Part shown: positions 17,608-26,803 of the stretch, in pieces
How the letters are laid out: every line of letters starts with the position of its first letter
How positions within the stretch are numbered: position 1 is the first letter of the stretch
Source: Rhizobium rhododendri
Lineage (GTDB): Bacteria > Pseudomonadota > Alphaproteobacteria > Rhizobiales > Rhizobiaceae
NCBI RefSeq assembly: GCF_007000325.2
Contig: NZ_CP117270.1
Coordinates: 1-64,000, forward strand
Direction of reading: 5' to 3'
DNA length: 64,000 nucleotides
Translations under genes and position numbers: made by a program
Notes under the pieces: model-generated
What the model saw: only the letters and a program-made list of their open reading frames with translations
Told to the model about the DNA's origin: nothing
Database searches by the model: none

Positions 17608-19230
17608 ATGACGAGGTTCTTGATCGGCGTCGATGTCGGCACCGGTTCGGCACGGGCAGGCGTGTTCGACCGCGAGGGCTTGCTGCTCGCTCATGCCAAA
17701 CGGGATCTGGTGATCTTCCGAGACGATTCCGGCCATGTCGAGCAATCGAGTGCACAGGTTTGGCAGGCCGTCTGCGAGGCGGTTTCCGAGGCCGTCGATC
17801 TGGCGGGCGTCAATCCAGCCGATGTGGCGGGTATCGGCTTCGATGCGACCTGCTCGCTTGTCGTCGATGGTGCCAGCGGCGGGGTGGGGGACAGTGCCCA
17901 TCCCGAGCGGGACATCATTGTCTGGATGGACCATCGCGCCCTCGATCAGGCCAGCAGGATCAATGCCACCGGACACGAGGTTCTGTCCTATGTCGGGGGC
18001 ACGATTTCGCCGGAGATGGAGACGCCGAAGCTGCTCTGGCTGCGCGAGAACCTGCCTGAGATCTACCGCTCAGCGGTGAACTTCTTCGACCTCACGGACT
18101 TCCTAACGTGGAAGGCGACCGGCGCCCTCGACCGGTCGTCCTGCACCGTCACCTGCAAATGGACCTACCTGGCGAAAGACAACCGCTGGGACGAGAGCTT
18201 CTTCCGCCAGATCGGGCTGGAAGATCTTGTCGAGGATGGCTTTGCGCGGATCGGCCGGAGCGTCGTCCACCCCGGCACCGCCCTTGGACAGGGACTGAGC
18301 GCCGAGGCTGCTGCTCTTATGAACCTGCGGCCCGGCATTGCCGTTGCGGCAGGCTTGATCGACGCCCATGCCGGCGGTATCGGCACAGTGGCGGCGAGGG
18401 GAGGGGCGGAAGACCCGACGACATGCCTCGGATATGTGTTCGGAACGTCGTCCTGCACGATGACAACCACCGCAGAGCCTACCTTCGTGCCCGGCGTCTG
18501 GGGCCCCTATTATTCGGCCATGGTTCCCGGCATGTGGCTCAACGAAGGCGGACAATCCGCAGCCGGTGCCGCGATAGACCAGCTCGTCAGGATGCATCCG
18601 GCCAGTCCGGAGGCAACCGCCACGGCGGCGCGCGAAGGCAAGAGCCTGCCGCAATGGCTGGCGGACCGGGCGCTCGCCTTGTCAACCGAGCCATCGGAAG
18701 CTGTCCGTCTTGCCGATCATCTGCACGTGGTGCCAGAGTTCCTCGGCAATCGCGCGCCATTTGCCGATCCGCAGGCCCGTGCGGTAATCATGGGGCTCGG
18801 CATGGAGACGGGTTCCGACAGTCTCGTTGCGCTCTACATCGCCGGCATTTGCGGACTCGGCTACGGCTTGCGTCAGATCGTCGACACGCAGGCCGCCAAG
18901 GGCGTGGCGATCCGGACTATCTCGGTGTCGGGCGGCGCAGGGCTGCATCCTCTCATTCGCCAGATGCTGGCCGATGCAACCGGAATGCCGATCGAGGTTA
19001 CCGCTAGTCCGGAGCCAGTGCTGCTGGGGTCGGCAATGCTGGGTGCGGTCGCTGCCGGTGTCTACCCCGACCTGCAGGCAGCGATGCCGGCCATGTCCGT
19101 CATCGCCTTGCAATGCCAGCCGGCGACCGGTCCGATCCGCGCTCTGCACGATAGACGATACCGCGCCTTTCTCGATCTGCAGGCGGTCAGCCGGAAAATC
19201 CGCACTGATGCCGAGCCGCTTTCAAAATAA
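17608..19230 (+). CDS. FGGY-family pentulose kinase, probable D-ribulokinase
   Basis: The 540-residue protein is an FGGY sugar kinase with N-terminal IGVDVGTGSARAGVFD, GFDATCSLVV, MDHRA, a DLTDFLTWKATG segment and C-terminal ISVSGGAGLHPLIRQMLAD. This pattern fits the pentulose-kinase subgroup of about 540 residues. Coming right after ribitol dehydrogenase, it most likely phosphorylates D-ribulose to D-ribulose 5-phosphate, which feeds the pentose phosphate pathway. A ribosome site GGAGGA precedes the ATG. L-ribulose or D-xylulose cannot be excluded as side substrates. Confidence 0.88.
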   Translation: MTRFLIGVDVGTGSARAGVFDREGLLLAHAKRDLVIFRDDSGHVEQSSAQVWQAVCEAVSEAVDLAGVNPADVAGIGFDATCSLVVDGASGGVGDSAHPERDIIVWMDHRALDQASRINATGHEVLSYVGGTISPEMETPKLLWLRENLPEIYRSAVNFFDLTDFLTWKATGALDRSSCTVTCKWTYLAKDNRWDESFFRQIGLEDLVEDGFARIGRSVVHPGTALGQGLSAEAAALMNLRPGIAVAAGLIDAHAGGIGTVAARGGAEDPTTCLGYVFGTSSCTMTTTAEPTFVPGVWGPYYSAMVPGMWLNEGGQSAAGAAIDQLVRMHPASPEATATAAREGKSLPQWLADRALALSTEPSEAVRLADHLHVVPEFLGNRAPFADPQARAVIMGLGMETGSDSLVALYIAGICGLGYGLRQIVDTQAAKGVAIRTISVSGGAGLHPLIRQMLADATGMPIEVTASPEPVLLGSAMLGAVAAGVYPDLQAAMPAMSVIALQCQPATGPIRALHDRRYRAFLDLQAVSRKIRTDAEPLSK

Positions 19231-19256
19231 GTTTTATGTCTGAGGAGGAGAGAGAT

Positions 19257-19982
19257 ATGCAGTTTGCCGGGAAATCCGTCATCATCACCGGCGCAGGCAA
19301 GGGCATCGGTCGCGCCTGCGCGAAAATCATGGCGGAGCGTGGCGCCGAGGTCATTGCCCTCAGCCGGACGGCGTCCGATCTGGAGAGCCTGAGAGCGGAA
19401 GTCGGCGGACGCTCGATCGTGGTCGATCTTGCCGACCCGGCTACGACACGGACGGCGATGCGGGAAGCGGGCACCGCCGATTTCCTGATCAATAGCGCCG
19501 GTATCAACGTGCTCGAATCGAGCTTCGACATGACCGAGGAGGGCTACGAGGCGGTCATGGGCATCAACCTTCGTGCCGCCCTCATCACCTGTCAGGAGTT
19601 TGGCCGGGCGCGTGTCGCAGCCGGTGGCGGCGGCGCGATCGTCAACATCACATCGATTGCGGGACATCGCGGTTTTGCCGAGCACCTTTGCTACGCTGCG
19701 TCCAAGGCGGGGCTGGAAGGCGCTACGCGGGTCATGGCCAAGGAGTTCGGTCCGCACGGCATTCGCGTCAACGCAGTCGCCCCGACGATCACGCTCACGG
19801 AGCTTGCCCTCAGAGCCTGGAGCGACCCCGTGAAGTCGGAGCCGATGATGGTGCGCCATCCCATCGGCCGCTTCGCGGAAGTCGAAGACGTCGCACGGAC
19901 CATCGCGACGCTGCTGTCTGCAGACACCGAAATGGTGACGGGCGTCGTGTTGAATGTCGACGGCGGCTTCCTCGCCGTCTAG
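19257..19982 (+). CDS. Short-chain dehydrogenase resembling L-xylulose reductase (DCXR type)
   Basis: The 241-residue enzyme has TGAGKGIG (11-18), NSAG (79-82) and the catalytic Ser 133, Tyr 146 and Lys 150. The stretches VIALSRTASDLESL and RAWSDPVKSEPMMVRHPIGRFAEVEDV closely recall dicarbonyl/L-xylulose reductase, which interconverts xylitol and L-xylulose. In this operon it would extend substrate range from ribitol to another pentitol. I start it at 19257 with GAGGAGGAG just upstream. It ends the operon; no clear terminator follows. Confidence 0.8.
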   Translation: MQFAGKSVIITGAGKGIGRACAKIMAERGAEVIALSRTASDLESLRAEVGGRSIVVDLADPATTRTAMREAGTADFLINSAGINVLESSFDMTEEGYEAVMGINLRAALITCQEFGRARVAAGGGGAIVNITSIAGHRGFAEHLCYAASKAGLEGATRVMAKEFGPHGIRVNAVAPTITLTELALRAWSDPVKSEPMMVRHPIGRFAEVEDVARTIATLLSADTEMVTGVVLNVDGGFLAV

Positions 19983-20122
19983 GCGAGGCGTCACAGCCGA
20001 TCCGTCGTTTTGCCAAATAGCAAGGATGCCCTGTACTTGCGGTTGACCTTGTTGACTCCAGCACCACATCGAGTTGATCTGTATCGTTTATTCAAAATAG
20101 ATTTTCGTGGGGATTAGCTTTG

Positions 20123-21070
20123 ATGGGATATCTGAAATCCTTGGGTTTGGCGGCGGGGGCCGCAGTCTTCGCACTCGGTGCGCAGCCAGCTCTGGTGTGG
20201 CAGCCAGCCTACGCGCAGGACGCCAGCGCGTCGGTCAGCGCCACTCAGTTGGCGGTGACCAAGATGAACGCCTACGTCAAATTCATGAACGACACGCTTC
20301 GCGCGACGGACTCGCTTCAGCGCTATCGCTTGTGGGTCAACATGAGCAAGGGACCGACCGGCAAGGAGAGGAACATTTACGGTCTCTACTCTCTGTATGA
20401 TGTTGGCCAGCAGATCGACGCCGTGAAAAAAGCTGCTGTCTCCGAGCCTGCCATGCCCGACCTCGATGCCGCCATGATGGCGTATCTCGATGCCTATCAG
20501 AAGCTGGCGCCGGTGATCGAAAAAGCCAACACCTATTACGAGCGCGGTGACTACAAGGTGGATAAAATGGAAGGCGGCAAAGCCCTCCACAAGGATATCG
20601 CACCGCTAGGCGCCGCTTACGAAGCGCGTCGGAAGGACGCAGAGACCGCCTTGCGCGTAGAAAAGCAAAAGACCGATCTGGCTGCTCTCGCGGCTATCGA
20701 GAAGGCTGAAGGCAAGAAGGCGGCCTGGCAGGTTCGCAACACCATGATGCATGCCGAAACGATGATCAATCTCCTGCCGAATGCAGAAAACCCCGTGGTC
20801 GACATGCAGGCCTTCAAGACAGCACTGGACGGTTATACGGCCGCGACGACCGAGTTCGACGATTTTTCCTCCGCGAACCCAGGCGCTTTCATTGGATTTG
20901 AATCGCGGCCCGATACCATGCTTTCGGAGATGCGCGACTTCTATGCACTGCTGGAAAAAGCCAAAGGCGATGCGCGCAAGGGAGCCGGTGAAAGTCTCGA
21001 GAATATTGTCTCGGACTACAACCTGATGGTCGAGATGTCAGATACCGCAGTATCGGACATGGCCCGATAG
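20123..21070 (+). CDS. YiiG-like secreted protein (DUF3829)
   Basis: The 315-residue protein has a signal peptide (about 1-33, ending AYA) and a helical body with the pattern of the YiiG/DUF3829 family: DLDAAMMAYLDAYQKLAPVIEKANTYY followed by a charged helix rich in Ala, Lys and Glu (about 165-215). There is no lipobox Cys at the cleavage site, so it is probably soluble in the periplasm. Function is unknown. It stands alone between two metabolic operons, 140 bases after the pentitol operon. Confidence 0.78.
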   Translation: MGYLKSLGLAAGAAVFALGAQPALVWQPAYAQDASASVSATQLAVTKMNAYVKFMNDTLRATDSLQRYRLWVNMSKGPTGKERNIYGLYSLYDVGQQIDAVKKAAVSEPAMPDLDAAMMAYLDAYQKLAPVIEKANTYYERGDYKVDKMEGGKALHKDIAPLGAAYEARRKDAETALRVEKQKTDLAALAAIEKAEGKKAAWQVRNTMMHAETMINLLPNAENPVVDMQAFKTALDGYTAATTEFDDFSSANPGAFIGFESRPDTMLSEMRDFYALLEKAKGDARKGAGESLENIVSDYNLMVEMSDTAVSDMAR

Positions 21071-21258
21071 GGCAAAACGAGACGGTTGCTTCGCTGACCG
21101 GACGAGGGATCGCAACGGTAGGCTGCCTATGTGTTGCAATGATGAGACGCTGGAGGCTCCGGTCGTCACTGGTCGGGGCCATGCCCAGCGTCGGTTGATT
21201 GAGATCAAGCTGGCCAGTCGAGGTGCATGCTACTTGGCGATAACCCAAGGAGCATCCG

Positions 21259-22284
21259 ATGACGAAAATGATGAAAGCCGCTGTTCTCCACGAATTCGGC
21301 AAGCCTCTGGTGATCGAGGATGTGCCAGTGCCAGAGCCGCGTGCCGACCAGATCCTGGTCAAGATTGCCGCGACGGGCGTCTGCCATACCGATCTCCATG
21401 CAATCAAGGGTGACTGGCCGGTCAAGCCGACCGTGCCGTTCATTCCGGGCCATGAGGGTGTCGGAACTGTCGTCGCCATCGGACGCGACGTCAAGCGCAT
21501 CAAAGAAGGCGACCGCGTCGGCGTTCCGTGGCTTCATACGGCATGCGGCTATTGCCCCCATTGCCGCACCGGCTGGGAGACGCTCTGCGCCGACCAGCAG
21601 AACACCGGCTATTCCGTCAATGGCAGTTTTGCCGAATATGCGCTCGCCGATCCGAACTATGTCGGCCGCCTGCCGGACAATCTGGAGTGGGGTCCGGCAG
21701 CACCTATCCTTTGCGCCGGCGTGACGGTCTACAAGGCGCTCAAGGAAACCGAGGTCAAGCCCGGTGAGTGGGTGGCAGTTTCAGGCGTCGGCGGTCTCGG
21801 CCACATGGCGGTCCAGTACGCCAAGGCGATGGGCATGCATGTCGCAGCCATCGACGTTCATCCCGACAAGCTCGCTCTGGCGACAAAGCTCGGGGCGGAG
21901 ATCGTCATCAATGCCCGTGAGGTCGACCCGGCTGCAGAGCTGCAAAAACGTCTTGGCGGCGTGCATGGCGTTCTCGTCACGGCGGTGTCGCCGGCAGCCT
22001 TCGAGCAGGCCTTCGGTGCGCTGCGCTCGCATGGCACGATGGCGCTCGTTGGCCTGCCGCCGGGCAAGTTTGCGATGCCGATTTTCGACACGGTCCTGAA
22101 GCGCATCACCGTGCGCGGTTCCATCGTCGGCACGCGGCAGGATCTCGAGGAAGCACTGGAATTTGCCGGTGACGGCGCAGTGGCAGCCCACTTCTCCTGG
22201 GACAAGCTTGAGAACATCAACGCCATCTTTGCCCGAATGGAAGAAGGCGGCATCGACGGCCGCATCGTTCTGCAGATCGACTAG
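21259..22284 (+). CDS. adhP: Zinc-dependent alcohol dehydrogenase (AdhP type)
   Basis: The 341-residue medium-chain dehydrogenase oxidises primary alcohols to aldehydes with NAD. It has catalytic-zinc ligands in GVCHTDLHA and GHEGVG, a complete structural-zinc lobe CGYCPHCRTGWETLC and the nucleotide motif GVGGLGHMAVQYAKAMG. The sequence matches bacterial AdhP closely. It opens a same-strand group with transhydrogenase, aldehyde dehydrogenase and CoA-transferase genes. AAGGAGC lies upstream of the ATG. A large perfect hairpin separates it from pntA. Confidence 0.92.
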   Translation: MTKMMKAAVLHEFGKPLVIEDVPVPEPRADQILVKIAATGVCHTDLHAIKGDWPVKPTVPFIPGHEGVGTVVAIGRDVKRIKEGDRVGVPWLHTACGYCPHCRTGWETLCADQQNTGYSVNGSFAEYALADPNYVGRLPDNLEWGPAAPILCAGVTVYKALKETEVKPGEWVAVSGVGGLGHMAVQYAKAMGMHVAAIDVHPDKLALATKLGAEIVINAREVDPAAELQKRLGGVHGVLVTAVSPAAFEQAFGALRSHGTMALVGLPPGKFAMPIFDTVLKRITVRGSIVGTRQDLEEALEFAGDGAVAAHFSWDKLENINAIFARMEEGGIDGRIVLQID

Positions 22285-22318
22285 GCATTTTTATCACCAG
22301 TCCCTTATCCAGACCGTA

Positions 22319-22354
22319 GCTACAGCATTCTCCCGGGGGAGGGAATGCTGTAGC
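22319..22354 (+). other. Perfect 12-bp stem-loop between adhP and the transhydrogenase genes
   Basis: GCTACAGCATTC and GAATGCTGTAGC pair perfectly around a 12-base GC-rich loop. No T run follows, so it is more likely a processing or stability element, or a protein-binding palindrome, than a standard terminator. Confidence 0.65.
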
Positions 22355-22381
22355 CCGGACAACCGTGAAAGTTCGATCCCC

Positions 22382-23524
22382 ATGAAGATTGCAGTGCTCA
22401 AGGAAACAAGGGCGGGCGAGAAGCGCGTCGCGCTGGCACCGGCGGTGACGGGCAAGCTCGTCAAGCTCGGCGCCAAACTTCATATGCAGTCTGGTGCCGG
22501 CGATGCGGCAAAGCTCCCCGATACAAGCTTTCAGGACGTCGCGTTCGAGCCAGACCTGAAGGCGCTGCTCGGCGATGCCGATATCGTCCTTTCCATTCAG
22601 GCTCCAGCCGTTGCCACTGTCAAGATGATGAAGCCCGGTGCGATCCTGATCTGCCTCGTCTATGCCAACCGCGAGCAGGAACTGGTCAAGGCGCTGTGCG
22701 AGGGCAAGATCACGACATTCGCCATGGAGACGGTGCCCCGCATCAGCCGCGCCCAGTCCATCGATGTGCTTTCGACCCAGTCGGCACTGTCCGGCTACTA
22801 TGCGCCGCTGCTGGGTGCGGCCAACATGCCGCGAATCCTGCCGATGATGACGACCGCGGTCGGCTCGCTCAGGGCTGCCAAGGTGCTGGTCATGGGGCTC
22901 GGCGTTGCCGGGCTACAGGCACTCGCAACGGCCCATCGCCTTGGCGCGATCACCGAAGGCTACGATGTTCGCCCCGAAACCAAGGAGCAGGCGCTGTCCG
23001 TCGGTGCCAAGTTCGTCGAGACCGGCGTCGATGCTCGCGGCGAGGGCGGCTATGCCCGGGAATTGACTGCCGAGGAGAAGCTGAAGGTCAATGCGGCCCT
23101 GACGCAGCACATCCAGGAGGCCGATCTCATCATCACCACGGCCGCCGTGCCCGGCCGCCCGTCTCCAAAGCTGATCAATGCACAGCAGCTTGCCGGCATG
23201 AAGCCTGGCTCCGTGATCGTCGATCTCGGCGCGGAAGGCGGTGGCAATTGCGAGGGAACGAAGCCGGGCGAAACCGTCGAAATCGGGCCGGTCACCATCT
23301 TGGCGCCGCTCAATGTGCCGTCTCATCTCGCCCAGCATGCGAGCGAACTCTACGCCAAGAACCTCCTCAATCTCCTCCAGCTGATCGTGCGCGATGGCAA
23401 GGTGGTGCTCGATTTTGACGATGAGGTCATCGCCAAGACAGTCCTCACTCATGAAGGCCAGATGAGAAACCAGCCAATGCCGAGCGTGGTCCCGGTGAAG
23501 ACCCCCGAAGGAGCAGCCGTATGA
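22382..23524 (+). CDS. pntAA: NAD(P) transhydrogenase subunit alpha, part 1 (domain I)
   Basis: The 380-residue soluble domain I binds NAD(H) in the proton-translocating transhydrogenase, which transfers hydride between NADH and NADP using the proton gradient. It starts MKIAVLKETRAGEKRVALAP, has the RDQ-type segment around PRISRAQSIDVLSTQSALSGY and the nucleotide fold VLVMGLGVAGLQALATAHRLGA. The three-gene split of the enzyme is usual in alphaproteobacteria. Its stop overlaps the next start (ATGA). The in-frame extension upstream overlaps adhP and is not used. Confidence 0.95.
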   Translation: MKIAVLKETRAGEKRVALAPAVTGKLVKLGAKLHMQSGAGDAAKLPDTSFQDVAFEPDLKALLGDADIVLSIQAPAVATVKMMKPGAILICLVYANREQELVKALCEGKITTFAMETVPRISRAQSIDVLSTQSALSGYYAPLLGAANMPRILPMMTTAVGSLRAAKVLVMGLGVAGLQALATAHRLGAITEGYDVRPETKEQALSVGAKFVETGVDARGEGGYARELTAEEKLKVNAALTQHIQEADLIITTAAVPGRPSPKLINAQQLAGMKPGSVIVDLGAEGGGNCEGTKPGETVEIGPVTILAPLNVPSHLAQHASELYAKNLLNLLQLIVRDGKVVLDFDDEVIAKTVLTHEGQMRNQPMPSVVPVKTPEGAAV

Positions 23525-23829
23525 TCGCCGACACATCCCTTACCTGGCTCATTGCCCTCTACATCTTCATGCTCGCCGCCATCACCGGCTACGAGGTCAT
23601 CAGCAAGGTTCCCTCCATCCTCCACACGCCGCTGATGTCCGGCTCCAACTTCATCCACGGCATTGTCGTCGTCGGTGCGCTGCATGCGCTGTTCACGGCG
23701 ACAAGCACCATCGCACAGATTCTCGCCTTTGTCGCTGTGATGCTCGGTGCGGCCAATGCCGCCGGTGGCTACATCGTCACTGACCGGATGCTCGCCATGT
23801 TCCGTCCCAGCACCGAAAAGAAGGTTTGA
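23521..23829 (+). CDS. pntAB: NAD(P) transhydrogenase subunit alpha, part 2 (membrane)
   Basis: This 102-residue membrane protein has three to four hydrophobic helices (TWLIALYIFMLAAITGYEVISKVP near 8-31; GANAAGGYIVTDRMLAMF near the end). It supplies the alpha part of membrane domain II. It overlaps pntAA by four bases and is followed two bases later by pntB. Confidence 0.95.
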   Translation: MIADTSLTWLIALYIFMLAAITGYEVISKVPSILHTPLMSGSNFIHGIVVVGALHALFTATSTIAQILAFVAVMLGAANAAGGYIVTDRMLAMFRPSTEKKV

Positions 23830-23831
23830 TC

Positions 23832-25247
23832 ATGTTCCTTCAACATATCGAGGGGCTGAGCGGCCTTGTGGCCGCAGCTCTCTTCATATTCGGGCTAAAA
23901 CGCATGTCGTCCCCCGTCACGGCACTTTCGGGGATCGTCGTTGCCGGGATCGGCATGGTCATAGCCGTCGCCGCGAGCTTTCTCGTGCTGGCCGATCTGC
24001 CAGAGGCAGCACAGCCGCGCATGCCGGCAAATATCGTACTTGCCGTTCTTGCGCTCGGTCTCGGCGGTGGCTGGGCATGGTGGAATGGCCGCAAGGTCGC
24101 CGTCACAGCGATGCCCCAGATGGTTGCGCTCTATAACGGCATGGGCGGCGGTGCGGCGGCGGCCGTTGCTGCAGTCGAACTGCTAAAGGTTGCCACGGCC
24201 GAGCCGCTGAATGCCTCCGTCACCATCGCCGGTGCGCTGATCGGCTCTATCTCGCTGACCGGCTCGGTCATCGCCTGGGCAAAGCTCGACGGCCGCATCG
24301 ACAAGCCATGGCGCTTCACGGGCCAGCGCCTGGTCAACGGGCTGGTGTTCCTGCTCGCCATTGCGCTCGGGACCCTGCTTGTCCTGCAGTACGATGGCCT
24401 GCCCACCGTTGTCATCGCGCTCCTGTTCTTCGGCTGCGCGCTGGCGTTCGGCATCCTGATGACGCTGCCGATCGGCGGCGCCGACATGCCGGTGGTGATC
24501 TCGCTCTACAACGCTTTTACCGGCCTTGCTGTCGCGCTCGAAGGCTATGCCCTGCAAAATCCTGCGCTGATGATTGCCGGCATGGTGGTCGGCTCGGCCG
24601 GCACGATGCTGACCGTGCTGATGGCGAAGGCCATGAACCGGTCGCTTGCAAATGTGCTTTTCAGCAACTTCGGGGACGTTAGCGCCGCCTCGACATCAGA
24701 CATCGCCGGTAGCATGAAGCCGGCAGACGCCGGCGATGCGGCCATCGCCATGCGCTATGCTTCCAGCGTCATCATCGTTCCGGGCTACGGCCTCGCCGTC
24801 GCTCAGGCGCAGCAGAAGCTCTACGAACTGGTGAAGATGCTGCAGGCGGCCGACGTCGATGTGAAGTTTGCCATCCATCCGGTGGCGGGTCGCATGCCGG
24901 GGCACATGAACGTGCTGCTTGCCGAGGCTGGCGTTCCCTACGACATCATCTTCGACATGAAGGACATCAACGATGCGTTCGCGACGACCGATGTCGCCCT
25001 TGTCATCGGCGCCAACGATGTCGTCAATCCGGCGGCGCGCACCGACAAGTCCTCTCCCATCTACGGCATGCCAATCCTCAATGTCGATCAGGCGCACCAG
25101 GTCTACGTCGTCAAGCGAGGGCAGGGCAAAGGCTATGCCGGCGTCGAGAACCTGCTGTTTTACGGCGACAACTGCAACATGGTCTATGGCGACGCCCAGG
25201 CCGTGATTACCCAGATGGTCCAGGCCATCAAGGAGCTCGGAGGCTGA
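23832..25247 (+). CDS. pntB: NAD(P) transhydrogenase subunit beta
   Basis: The 471-residue protein joins the remaining membrane helices of domain II to the cytoplasmic NADP-binding domain III. The latter is recognised from VIIVPGYGLAVAQAQ, FAIHPVAGRMPGHMNVLLAEA and the C-terminal KRGQGKGYAGVENLLFY segment. I start at the ATG at 23832, just after pntAB, rather than an overlapping TTG. With pntAA and pntAB it forms a full enzyme, here placed between alcohol and aldehyde dehydrogenases. Confidence 0.95.
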   Translation: MFLQHIEGLSGLVAAALFIFGLKRMSSPVTALSGIVVAGIGMVIAVAASFLVLADLPEAAQPRMPANIVLAVLALGLGGGWAWWNGRKVAVTAMPQMVALYNGMGGGAAAAVAAVELLKVATAEPLNASVTIAGALIGSISLTGSVIAWAKLDGRIDKPWRFTGQRLVNGLVFLLAIALGTLLVLQYDGLPTVVIALLFFGCALAFGILMTLPIGGADMPVVISLYNAFTGLAVALEGYALQNPALMIAGMVVGSAGTMLTVLMAKAMNRSLANVLFSNFGDVSAASTSDIAGSMKPADAGDAAIAMRYASSVIIVPGYGLAVAQAQQKLYELVKMLQAADVDVKFAIHPVAGRMPGHMNVLLAEAGVPYDIIFDMKDINDAFATTDVALVIGANDVVNPAARTDKSSPIYGMPILNVDQAHQVYVVKRGQGKGYAGVENLLFYGDNCNMVYGDAQAVITQMVQAIKELGG

Positions 25248-25318
25248 TCCGGCATCCGCTTCTAACCGGTGGCGCCATGGGAAATCGGACGCGCCACACA
25301 CTGCGAAAGGTAAGTAAC

Positions 25319-26710
25319 ATGGCATATGCAACCATCAATCCCTACACGGGCGAAACGTTGAAAACCTTTGCCGACGCCACGGACGCCGAGGTAGGCACGG
25401 CAATCGACAAAGCGCACGCCGCCTTCCTGTCGTGGAAAACGGCACCGTTTGCGGACCGCGCCGAGGTCATGCAGAATGCGGCCGACCTGTTGCGTCGGGA
25501 TGTCGACAGCTACGCCAATCTGCTGACCCTCGAGATGGGCAAGGTGATATCGGAAGCCCGGGCAGAAGTGGAACTGTCGGCAGCTATCTTTGAATACTAC
25601 GCGAACAACGCTGAAAGGCTGCTTGCCCCACAAAAGCTGCCGGTGGCCGACCCTGCGGAAGGCGACGCCACTCTGGTGCACGAACCCCTCGGCGTCCTGC
25701 TCGCCATCGAGCCCTGGAATTTCCCTTATTACCAGATCGCGCGGATCATCGCCCCGCAGCTGTCGGCGGGCAACACCATGCTGCTCAAGCACGCCTCGAA
25801 CGTGCCGCAAAGTGCAGCGGCGTTTGAGGGGCTGATGAAGGAAGCTGGCCTGCCCATCGGTGGTTTCCAGAACCTCTATGCCACCCGCTCGCAGATCGAG
25901 ATAATTCTCAACGATCCCCGCGTGCATGGCGTCGCCCTGACGGGTTCCGAAGGCGCTGGCGCCATTGTCGCCTCCCAAGCGGGCAAGGCCCTAAAAAAAT
26001 CCACCATGGAACTCGGCGGTGCCGACGCTTTCGTGGTGCTTGCCGATGCCGACATGGAAAAGACCGTCAAATGGGCAGTCTTCGGACGGCACTGGAACGG
26101 CGGCCAGGTGTGTGTCTCCTCCAAACGCATGATCATCCTCGATGGCGTCTACGATGCGTTCCTCGCGAGCTATATCAAAGGCGTCGCAGCCTTGCGTGCC
26201 GGCGATCCCTTCGCACCGGAAACCACGCTCGCGCCAATGTCGTCGCAGGTTGCTGCCGATGAAATCCGCGAGAAGATCGCGCAAGCCGTTGCGCTCGGCG
26301 CCACGGCCACCGAAGTCGGGCCCAGCGTTCCCAACCGGGGCGCATTCGTGCAGCCGACGATCCTCACCAACGTCTCGGATGAGAATCCCGCCCGCTATTG
26401 GGAATTCTTCGGTCCCGTCTCCATGCTGTTTCGCGCCAGTGACGAAGACGATGCGATCCGCATCGCCAACGATTCGCCTTTCGGCCTCGGTGGCTCGGTG
26501 TTCACCTCCGACACCAAGCACGGTGCGGAAGTTGCGGCGAAGATCTCTACCGGCATGGTGTTCGTCAACCATCCGACGATGGTGAAGGCCGATCTGCCCT
26601 TCGGCGGCGTCCGTCGCTCCGGTTACGGGCGGGAGCTACTCGACCTCGGGATCAAGGAGTTCGTCAACCACAAGCTGATCAACATCGTCGACATAGACGC
26701 ACCCTTCTGA
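25319..26710 (+). CDS. Aldehyde / succinate-semialdehyde dehydrogenase family protein
   Basis: The 463-residue enzyme of the aldehyde dehydrogenase superfamily oxidises an aldehyde to the acid. Visible features are EPWNFPYYQIARIIAP, the catalytic Glu in TMELGGADAF and the nucleophilic Cys in GGQVCVSSKR. The short N-terminus MAYATINPYTGE is typical of the succinate-semialdehyde dehydrogenase branch, but context beside an alcohol dehydrogenase makes a simple aldehyde such as acetaldehyde equally likely. The start follows AAGG upstream; an in-frame ATG 42 bases earlier lacks support. Confidence 0.88.
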   Translation: MAYATINPYTGETLKTFADATDAEVGTAIDKAHAAFLSWKTAPFADRAEVMQNAADLLRRDVDSYANLLTLEMGKVISEARAEVELSAAIFEYYANNAERLLAPQKLPVADPAEGDATLVHEPLGVLLAIEPWNFPYYQIARIIAPQLSAGNTMLLKHASNVPQSAAAFEGLMKEAGLPIGGFQNLYATRSQIEIILNDPRVHGVALTGSEGAGAIVASQAGKALKKSTMELGGADAFVVLADADMEKTVKWAVFGRHWNGGQVCVSSKRMIILDGVYDAFLASYIKGVAALRAGDPFAPETTLAPMSSQVAADEIREKIAQAVALGATATEVGPSVPNRGAFVQPTILTNVSDENPARYWEFFGPVSMLFRASDEDDAIRIANDSPFGLGGSVFTSDTKHGAEVAAKISTGMVFVNHPTMVKADLPFGGVRRSGYGRELLDLGIKEFVNHKLINIVDIDAPF

Positions 26711-26720
26711 GCAGAAATTT

Positions 26721-26760
26721 CTCCCTGTCGTAGCCGATGCTTCGGTGCCACGACAGGGAG
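26721..26760 (+). other. Stem-loop between the aldehyde dehydrogenase and CoA-transferase genes
   Basis: CTCCCTGTCGT pairs with ACGACAGGGAG, and an inner GCCGA/TCGGT stem extends it. There is no T run. Position and design echo the hairpin at 22319-22354. Confidence 0.6.
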
Positions 26761-26803
26761 GCCTTACCCCTCCTCTTCAGACCTATCCAACCCCGGGGCC
26801 AGA

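Noticed and set aside
21129..21413. 94-codon open frame overlapping the start of adhP
   Set aside because: It overlaps adhP in another frame and shows no conserved feature.
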